Origin: Myxococcales bacterium
Lineage (GTDB): Bacteria; Myxococcota_A; Polyangia; Polyangiales; JADJMO01
Assembly (NCBI GenBank): GCA_021783935.1
Contig: JAJXTK010000290.1
Location: 1-7,925, forward strand
Direction of reading: 5' to 3'
Length of the DNA stretch: 7,925 nucleotides
The notes beneath the pieces were generated by a model. That model ran no database searches and was not told where the DNA came from. It saw only the letters and a program-made list of their open reading frames with translations. Of the stretch, positions 1 to 4,710 are shown in pieces. The stretch's first letter is position 1. The number at the start of each line of letters is the position of its first letter. The position numbers and the translations under genes are program-made.

Positions 1-462
1 ACGCTGCTCGACAAGGCGCGCTTCGGCCGCGGCGGCCGGTCGGTCGAGATCGTGCTCCCCGTCGACGTGATGGTCGCCCCCACGCGCGACGCCTCGGAGG
101 GCAGCATCTACGACGCCACGCGCGTCCCCTCGGGTGAGCAGGTGCTCGACGTCGGGCCCCGCACCATCGAGGCCTTCGCGACGCGCGTCGTCGCGGCCAA
201 GACGGTCCTGTTCAGCGGGCCCGTCGGCCGCTACGAGAACCCGCGCTTCGCCGACGGATCGCGCGGCGTCGCGCGCGCGCTCGCCGACGCGCCCGGCTTC
301 ACGGTGGTGGTCGGCGGCGACACCGCGGCGGCCGTGCGCGCCGCAGGCGACGAGGTGGTTTCGAAGATCGATCACGTCTCGGCCGGCGACGCGGCCGCCT
401 TCGCGTTGCTGACGGGCAAGCGGTTGCCGGGCGTCGAGGCGCTCCGGGGCCTGAGGAGCTGA
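1..462 (+). CDS. pgk: Phosphoglycerate kinase, C-terminal part (5' end outside window), divergent
   Basis: Glycolytic enzyme that transfers phosphate between 1,3-bisphosphoglycerate and ADP in the cytoplasm. The frame is open from base 1, so the gene starts upstream; 153 residues of the nucleotide-binding C-terminal lobe are visible, and the GTG at 52 is an internal codon. Recognisable family blocks in order: LPVDVMVAP, DVGPRTIEAF, GPVGRYE (bases 217-237; the Glu is the usual ribose-contacting position), VGGDTAAAV (310-336), DHVSAGDAAA (370-399) and LLTGKRLPGVEAL near the end. Several normally conserved residues differ: the usual WNGP is FSGP, GGGD is VGGD, and the STGGGA phosphate loop is SAGDAA. 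The lobe is otherwise full length and has no frameshift, so this looks like real divergence rather than a sequencing error. The stop (TGA 460-462) lies 2 nt before tpiA, implying co-transcription. Family identity is confident; full catalytic activity is less so. Confidence 0.93.
   Translation, partial: TLLDKARFGRGGRSVEIVLPVDVMVAPTRDASEGSIYDATRVPSGEQVLDVGPRTIEAFATRVVAAKTVLFSGPVGRYENPRFADGSRGVARALADAPGFTVVVGGDTAAAVRAAGDEVVSKIDHVSAGDAAAFALLTGKRLPGVEALRGLRS
453..458 (+). promoter_or_regulatory. Shine-Dalgarno for tpiA inside pgk end
   Basis: GAGGAG lies within the last codons of pgk and ends 6 nt before the tpiA ATG at 465, supporting that start and translational coupling of the two genes. Confidence 0.7.
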
Positions 463-464
463 GC

Positions 465-1262
465 ATGGATCCGCGCCGAATTCCGCTGATCGCGGGCAAC
501 TGGAAGATGCACCACGGCAGCGCCTCGGGCATCGAGCTCGCCGTCGCGATCGCCAAGGTCGCCAAGACGATCCGCGGCGTCGAGGTCGTCGTCGCGCCCC
601 CCTTCACCGTGCTCGCGGCGGTGGCGCAGTCGCTCGAGGAGCTGTCGGAGCAGCGCGGGCTGCTCGTCGGCGTCGCCGGCCAGAACCTCCACCACGAGGC
701 GAAGGGCGCGTTCACCGGCGAGGTCAGCGCCTCGATGCTGGTCGACGCCGGTTGCCGCTGGGCCATCGTCGGTCACAGCGAGCGCCGCCAGTACTTTGCG
801 GAGAGCGACGCGCTGGTCGCCAAGAAGGCGCAAGCCGCGCTCGACAACAAGCTGCACCCCATCGTCTGCGTCGGCGAGACGCTCGACGAGCGCTCGGCCG
901 GCAAGACCCTCGAGGTGGTCCTTCGCCAGCTCCGCGCGGTGCTCCCGACGATCGTCCCGGCGCGCGGCGCGGCGGTCATCGCCTACGAGCCGGTCTGGGC
1001 GATCGGCACGGGCAAGGTCGCGACCCCGGCCGACGCCGAGGAGGTCCACGCCGCGATCCGCGCCGAGCTCGACGCGCAAGGGGGCGCCGCGTTCGCGACG
1101 GCGACGCGCCTCCTCTACGGCGGCAGCGTGAAGCCCGACAACGCGCGCGAGCTGCTCGCGCAGCCGGACGTCGACGGCGCTCTGGTCGGCGGTGCGTCCC
1201 TTGACGTGGCGCAGTTCGGCGCCATCGTGCAGGCTGCCGCGTCGATCGTGCGCGGCGCGTAG
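465..1262 (+). CDS. tpiA: Triosephosphate isomerase
   Basis: Interconverts dihydroxyacetone phosphate and glyceraldehyde 3-phosphate in central glycolysis and gluconeogenesis; cytoplasmic TIM barrel, normally a dimer or tetramer. At 265 aa it is slightly longer than the common 250. All catalytic signatures are present: AGNWKMH with Asn12 and Lys14, VGHSERR with the electrophile His104 and Glu106, AYEPVWAIGTGK with catalytic base Glu175 followed by the loop-6 lid, the phosphate-gripping YGGSVKPDN around residue 218, and DGALVGGASL at 237-246. The ATG start is fixed by GAGGAG 6 nt upstream and by the AGNWKMH block sitting at the usual distance from the N-terminus. It follows pgk by 2 nt, the classic pgk-tpiA arrangement. 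Nothing indicates loss of function, unlike the odd loops of the upstream pgk product. Confidence 0.98.
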   Translation: MDPRRIPLIAGNWKMHHGSASGIELAVAIAKVAKTIRGVEVVVAPPFTVLAAVAQSLEELSEQRGLLVGVAGQNLHHEAKGAFTGEVSASMLVDAGCRWAIVGHSERRQYFAESDALVAKKAQAALDNKLHPIVCVGETLDERSAGKTLEVVLRQLRAVLPTIVPARGAAVIAYEPVWAIGTGKVATPADAEEVHAAIRAELDAQGGAAFATATRLLYGGSVKPDNARELLAQPDVDGALVGGASLDVAQFGAIVQAAASIVRGA

Positions 1263-1354
1263 CAGGCCGCCGCGGATCCCCGTTTCGGAATGCCGCGAGG
1301 CGTGCTATCGCCCCGCGGCCCGCCTTCGGCGATCGGCCCCCGAGAGCTCGTGAG

Positions 1355-1738
1355 ATGACCGCCTTCTTCACCATCGTCCACATCGCCATCTGCGGCTTCC
1401 TCGTCCTCGTGATCCTCCTTCAGCAGGGGCGCGGCGGTGGCATGGGCGCGGCGTTCGGCGGCGCGAGCCAGCAGGTCTTCGGCGGCGCGGGCGCCGGCAA
1501 CTTCCTCACGAAGCTCACCGAAATCGCTGCCTTCTCGTTCATGTTCACCTCGCTGCTGCTGGCCGGCCTCGCCTCGCACCACGGCGAGTCGAAGTACGAA
1601 GAGGCGGCGAAGGTGATCTACGGCAGCGCGACGGCCTCCGCGTCGGCGTCGGCCTCGACGACGGCGCCCCCGAGCTCGGCGCCCGTAAACCTGCCGGCCC
1701 CGACGCCCCCGGCGCCCGCGCCGGCCTCCTCGCACTGA
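1355..1738 (+). CDS. secG: Preprotein translocase subunit SecG
   Basis: Small inner-membrane subunit of the SecYEG channel that assists SecA-driven protein export. The 127-aa product has the two expected membrane segments (about residues 3-23 and 53-72). Between them is the family signature: LLQQGRGGGMGAAFGG at 21-36, then QQVFGGAGAGNFLTKLT at 39-55. Residues 91-127 form an Ala/Ser then Ala/Pro low-complexity tail with no charged residues, which varies freely in this family. It lies 92 nt after tpiA; the pgk-tpiA-secG order is common in bacteria and supports the call. The ribosome site is weak (a GAG-rich stretch about 1341-1346). No convincing promoter or terminator is visible in the 92-nt gap, so read-through from tpiA is likely. 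Confidence 0.95.
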   Translation: MTAFFTIVHIAICGFLVLVILLQQGRGGGMGAAFGGASQQVFGGAGAGNFLTKLTEIAAFSFMFTSLLLAGLASHHGESKYEEAAKVIYGSATASASASASTTAPPSSAPVNLPAPTPPAPAPASSH

Positions 1739-1786
1739 TCGGCGGCGCCGCAGCCCGCCGCGCCCTCTGCCTCGATCGACCGCCCC

Positions 1787-3289
1787 GTGCGTTCGTCACG
1801 CGCTCGCGTCCTCACGCTCGTCGCAGGCGTCGCGCTGGGGCGGTTGGCCTTGGCGTCGGCGGCTTGGGGCTTCGGGTTTCGCGCCGTCAGCGACGACGAC
1901 TTCGCGCGCGTGACCATCGCGCAGCGCTTCGTGGCCGCGCCGCACCTCGATCCGACCGGGACGAGCTGGCTGCCGCTCCCCTTCTGGCTGCTCGGCGGCG
2001 CGATGAAGCTCGTCGGCACGAGCCTCGCGGCGGCGCGCGGGGTCTCGATGGCCGAGGCCGCCCTGGCGACGGCCTGGCTCGCCTTCGTCGCGCTGCGCGC
2101 GGGGCTCTCGCGCGGTCGCGTGCTCGCCGCCTGTCTGTTCGCCTCGGCGATGCCGTGGGGCATGCAGCTGACGCTCGCGACCGTGCCCGAGGCGCCGGCC
2201 GCGGCGCTGGCCGCCGCCGCTGCGATCTCGCTCGCGTCGGCTTCGTCGCCTCTTCGCGTCTTGGGCGCGCTTTCGCTGCTCGCGAGCGTGCTGAGCCGCT
2301 ACGACGCCTGGCCCCTCGCGTTCGCGTTCGCGGCGCTCTCGGCGCGCGACGCCGTGCGCGCCCGCGGCCGCGATCGCGCGCTGCTCGCCCTGGCCGGTGC
2401 CCTCGCGCTCGCCGGTCCGCTCGCTTGGTCGCTTTGGGAGTGGGCGAAATACGGCGATCCGCTGCGCTACTTCGGGCTGGTGAGGAGCTATCGGCGCGCG
2501 CTCGGCCAGGGGCCCTCGCTGCGGGAGCGCGTGCTCGGCTACCCGCGCGGCATGTTCGACGAGCTGCGCGAGGTGCTCTTCCTCGGCGCCGGCGCGCTCG
2601 TGACGTGGATCGCGACGCGACGCCGGCTCGTCGCGCGCGCCGAGCTCGCTTGGGTGCGCCCGCTTTCGCTGGCGGCGCTGCAGCTCCTGGTGCTCATCGC
2701 CGGCGACGTGCGCGACGGCGCGCCGACGCACCACCCGGAGCGCGCGCTGCTCGGCCCCGCGACGGTGGTCGTCTTCGCGTCGATCGACGCGATCGGCGCG
2801 CGGCTCTCGCGCCTCCGACGCCGCACCGCCGCGAGCCTGGTCGCCTCGCTCGCCCTCGCGATGGCGATCTGGGTCGCCCAGCAGCTCCGCCACTCGCTGC
2901 GCTTCTACGCGGACGTGCCGCGCACGCGCGAGATCGCGGCCGGCGAGGAGCTTCGCGCGAAGGTGCCCCGCTGCGAGCGGGTGCTCGTCGACACGCGCGA
3001 TCTCAGCGGCGGCGTGCGCGACTACGGCTACTACGCGGTGATGGCTGCGTTCGGCAGGCCGCGCTCCGTCGAGATCGATCGCGACCAGGACCCGCGCAAG
3101 CCTGCGCGCGCCTCGTCGTTCGAGGCGCCGTCGTTGCTGCGCCGGCGCGCGGAGGTGGCCGGCGCGCGTTGGTTGCTCGCGTGGGGGGACCGTCACCGGG
3201 AGGCCGCCCTCGCGGCCGGCGCCTCGCTCGTGGCCGAGGAGCGCGCAGGCCAGCAGGGGGTGCGGTGGGCGCTGCTTCGGCTGCCTTGA
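1787..3289 (+). CDS. Multi-pass membrane protein, probable GT-C/GT39-like glycosyltransferase
   Basis: A 500-aa, mostly hydrophobic protein. Hydrophobic segments lie roughly at residues 8-30, 62-80, 90-105, 111-130, 136-150, 157-183, 198-218, 262-276, 292-305, 322-338 and 348-365; a soluble C-terminal part of about 130 residues follows. GT-C enzymes use polyprenyl-phosphate-linked sugars and carry an acidic motif in the first extracytoplasmic loop; here DDD (36-38) lies just after the first membrane segment. Other blocks resembling this fold are SWLPLPFWLLGG (60-71), SRYDAWP (170-176) and HHPERALLGP (315-324). The GTG start at 1787 is the only start codon between the preceding in-frame stop (the secG stop) and the first membrane helix, but no clear ribosome site precedes it. 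It follows secG by 48 nt with no terminator seen. Acceptor and donor cannot be inferred; the GT-C call rests on topology and motif placement, so 'uncharacterised membrane protein' is the safe minimum. Confidence 0.72.
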   Translation: MRSSRARVLTLVAGVALGRLALASAAWGFGFRAVSDDDFARVTIAQRFVAAPHLDPTGTSWLPLPFWLLGGAMKLVGTSLAAARGVSMAEAALATAWLAFVALRAGLSRGRVLAACLFASAMPWGMQLTLATVPEAPAAALAAAAAISLASASSPLRVLGALSLLASVLSRYDAWPLAFAFAALSARDAVRARGRDRALLALAGALALAGPLAWSLWEWAKYGDPLRYFGLVRSYRRALGQGPSLRERVLGYPRGMFDELREVLFLGAGALVTWIATRRRLVARAELAWVRPLSLAALQLLVLIAGDVRDGAPTHHPERALLGPATVVVFASIDAIGARLSRLRRRTAASLVASLALAMAIWVAQQLRHSLRFYADVPRTREIAAGEELRAKVPRCERVLVDTRDLSGGVRDYGYYAVMAAFGRPRSVEIDRDQDPRKPARASSFEAPSLLRRRAEVAGARWLLAWGDRHREAALAAGASLVAEERAGQQGVRWALLRLP

Positions 3290-3314
3290 CGGGCCAAGCG
3301 CCGCGACCTACCGC

Positions 3315-3328
3315 TGAACGTTCGTTCG
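3315..3328 (+). promoter_or_regulatory. Candidate LexA/SOS-type operator upstream of ssb
   Basis: The 14 bases TGAACGTTCGTTCG contain GAAC (3316-3319), four bases, then GTTC (3324-3327). This GAAC-N4-GTTC layout matches the LexA box known from Gram-positive and some other bacteria, with 12 of 14 positions agreeing with the consensus CGAACRNRYGTTCG. It directly abuts the ssb Shine-Dalgarno, a place where bound repressor would block expression, and ssb is a known SOS member in several bacteria. LexA boxes differ between bacterial groups and I see no lexA here, so this is inference. An inner 8-bp palindrome, GAACGTTC, is an alternative reading. Confidence 0.35.
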
Positions 3329-3333
3329 GGAGG
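3328..3333 (+). promoter_or_regulatory. Shine-Dalgarno of ssb
   Basis: GGGAGG ends 5 nt before the ATG at 3339 and fixes the ssb start; a second ATG at 3334 is out of frame and too close to be used. Confidence 0.8.
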
Positions 3334-3338
3334 ATGCC

Positions 3339-3899
3339 ATGGCGGAAGGTCTGAACCGCGTGATGTTGCTCGGGAACCTGGGTGCCGATCCGGAGCTGCG
3401 CTTCGGTCAGGGGCCCGACACGGCGGTGCTCCGTCTCCGCCTCGCGACGACCGAGTCGTACTTCGATCGCCGCACCAACGAGCGCAAGGAGCGCACCGAC
3501 TGGCACAACGTCGTCGTGTTCGGCAAGCGGGGCGAGGCCCTGCAGAAGATCCTCCAGAAGGGCTCGACCATCTTCATCGAGGGGCGCCTGCAGACCGGCA
3601 GCTACGAGAAGGACGGCCAGAAGCACTATCGGACCGACATCGTGGCGACGAACGTGATCCTCGCGGGTCGTGGCGCCGGCGCCGGTCGCGAGGAGGGGGG
3701 CGGCTACGCCCGCGGCAGCAGCGGCAGCGGTGGTGCTGGCGGTGGCGGCGGCGGCGGCGGCCAACGGCAGGATCGCCCGAACTTCAACCGGCCGGCCCCG
3801 GCGGCCCCGGCACCGACCCCGGCGCCGCAGCCGACCGGCGACACCTTCGAAGACGACTTCCCGCCCGCCGGCGGCGGCGAGGACGACATTCCGTTCTGA
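3339..3899 (+). CDS. ssb: Single-stranded DNA-binding protein
   Basis: Coats single-stranded DNA during replication, recombination and repair, and recruits partner proteins through its C-terminal tip. The N-terminal OB fold spans about residues 1-110: LNRVMLLGNLGADPELR at 5-21, TDWHNVVVFGKRGE at 53-66 with Trp55 (the bacterial SSB position that stacks on DNA), and an EGRLQTGSYEKDGQKHYRT block at 81-99. Residues about 110-168 form a disordered linker, Gly-rich first (including a run of eight Gly encoded by GGC/GGT) and then Pro/Ala-rich. The protein ends in EDDIPF, the canonical tip that binds repair and replication proteins. An extra EDDFPP at 171-176 resembles a second tip. Length (186 aa) is normal. 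The start is supported by GGGAGG 5 nt upstream. The gene is 49 nt after the membrane-protein gene; a LexA-like dyad in the leader suggests possible damage control. Confidence 0.97.
   Translation: MAEGLNRVMLLGNLGADPELRFGQGPDTAVLRLRLATTESYFDRRTNERKERTDWHNVVVFGKRGEALQKILQKGSTIFIEGRLQTGSYEKDGQKHYRTDIVATNVILAGRGAGAGREEGGGYARGSSGSGGAGGGGGGGGQRQDRPNFNRPAPAAPAPTPAPQPTGDTFEDDFPPAGGGEDDIPF
3738..3761 (+). repeat. (GGC)n triplet tract in ssb linker
   Basis: Eight consecutive Gly codons (seven GGC and one GGT) encode residues 134-141 of the SSB linker. Length changes by whole triplets would keep the frame, so it would alter linker length rather than switch the gene off. Confidence 0.8.
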
Positions 3900-4097
3900 G
3901 CACGGAATTCGACCGCGTCCGGCGGCGCCTGCGTCGTCCCCTCGATCGCTCGGCTCGCCCGGAAATCGGGCACGTGCGCGGCCTCGAGCGCGGCGGTGCC
4001 CGCCATTGAATCGCCGAGCCCGGCGCTCGTCCCTCTTTGAAGTCCAGGACGTGGCGCGGCGGATCCACACCGAACCTCAGGGCTGCGCCCAACCCGC

Positions 4098-4103
4098 AAG
4101 GAG
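4098..4103 (+). promoter_or_regulatory. Shine-Dalgarno that selects a TTG start
   Basis: AAGGAG ends 6 nt before the TTG at 4110 but 15 nt before the ATG at 4119, so it favours the TTG as the real start of the following gene. Confidence 0.65.
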
Positions 4104-4109
4104 CTACCC

Positions 4110-4646
4110 TTGTCCCTCATGAAGCTGACCCTCGCCTCGCTCGTTGCCACCACCCTCGTCGTCGGCGTCGCCGGCCTCGCTTGCGGCCGCAAGGCCGACG
4201 CGTCCCCCGCGGAGTCCACGGCCGCCGCCATGGCGCCGGGCGGGAGCACCGCCAGCAGCGATGGCAAGTGGACCGCCAGCGTGAAGCCCGTCGGCACCTA
4301 CAAAAAGGGCGAGCAGGGGTACTTCGAGGTCGTGGTCAACGCGGTCGGCGACTTCCACGTCAACGACGACTACCCGACCGCGTTCCTGACCTCCGATCCC
4401 GCGCCCGCCAACGTGACCTTCGCGAAGACGAAGCTCTCGAGGAAGGGCGGCGACGCGAGCGCGTTCACGACCGAGGCGTGCAGCAACGACAAGGATCACG
4501 CCTGCGTGCTCCACGTGAAGGTCCCCTTCACGGCGTCCGCGGCGGGCACCTACAAGCTCGGCGGCACCCTCAAGGTCGGCATGTGCAGCAAGGCGAACTG
4601 CCTCAACGAGAAGATCTCGCTCGACTTCGACGCCAAGGTGAAGTGA
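4110..4646 (+). CDS. Exported (probable lipo-)protein resembling the DsbD N-terminal (alpha) domain
   Basis: A 178-aa secreted protein. Residues 1-24 are a signal peptide (Lys5, hydrophobic core 6-24) ending in GLAC, so Cys25 may be lipidated; the -3 Gly is not ideal for a lipobox, and ordinary signal-peptidase cleavage is possible. A short Ala/Ser/Gly linker (about 30-50) leads to a beta-rich domain. Its blocks DFHVNDDYPTAF (81-92), KLSRKGGDA (108-116), VKVPFTASAAGTYKLGGTLKVGMC (from 137) and CLNEK (164-168) resemble the periplasmic DsbD alpha domain, which passes reducing power using a Cys pair. Two pairs are present: Cys124/Cys132 and Cys159/Cys164. No DsbD transmembrane or thioredoxin part follows, so this is a stand-alone domain whose redox role is inferred. 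The 210 nt after ssb hold only a small hairpin and no clear promoter. The gene ends just before a convergent terminator-like repeat. Confidence 0.75.
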   Translation: MSLMKLTLASLVATTLVVGVAGLACGRKADASPAESTAAAMAPGGSTASSDGKWTASVKPVGTYKKGEQGYFEVVVNAVGDFHVNDDYPTAFLTSDPAPANVTFAKTKLSRKGGDASAFTTEACSNDKDHACVLHVKVPFTASAAGTYKLGGTLKVGMCSKANCLNEKISLDFDAKVK

Positions 4647-4674
4647 GCCGCGGCGCGCCCCGGCGCGCTCGCCT

Positions 4675-4710
4675 CCGACGCCCCGTGACCCTCCCGTCGC
4701 GGGGCGTCGG
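4675..4710. terminator. Perfect 11-bp inverted repeat between convergent genes (bidirectional terminator)
   Basis: CCGACGCCCCG (4675-4685) pairs perfectly with CGGGGCGTCGG (4700-4710) around a 14-nt loop. It lies 28 nt after the stop of the DsbD-like gene and directly touches the stop codon (4711-4713) of the opposing sulfatase-like gene, so it can serve both. Only a short TTT follows on the + strand and there is no A/T tract on the other side, so it is an atypical, GC-only stem. Confidence 0.6.

Noticed and set aside
52..462. GTG at 52 as the start of a short independent gene
   Set aside because: The frame is open to base 1 and upstream residues continue the PGK alignment, so this is an internal Val codon.
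1284..1308. Possible promoter (TTTCGG ... TGCTATC) before secG
   Set aside because: The -10 and -35 matches are poor; read-through from tpiA explains expression equally well.
1321..1331. Small CGCC-TTC-GGCG hairpin before secG
   Set aside because: Four base pairs and no T tract; too weak to call a terminator or attenuator.
1796..3196. 466-codon open frame on the - strand opposite the membrane-protein gene
   Set aside because: Arg/Glu-rich composition typical of the antisense of high-GC coding DNA; no domain, and the + strand frame has coherent membrane topology.
3957..3971. GCCCG-loop-CGGGC hairpin after ssb as terminator
   Set aside because: Only 5 bp, no T tract, 58 nt from the stop; such stems are expected by chance at this GC content.
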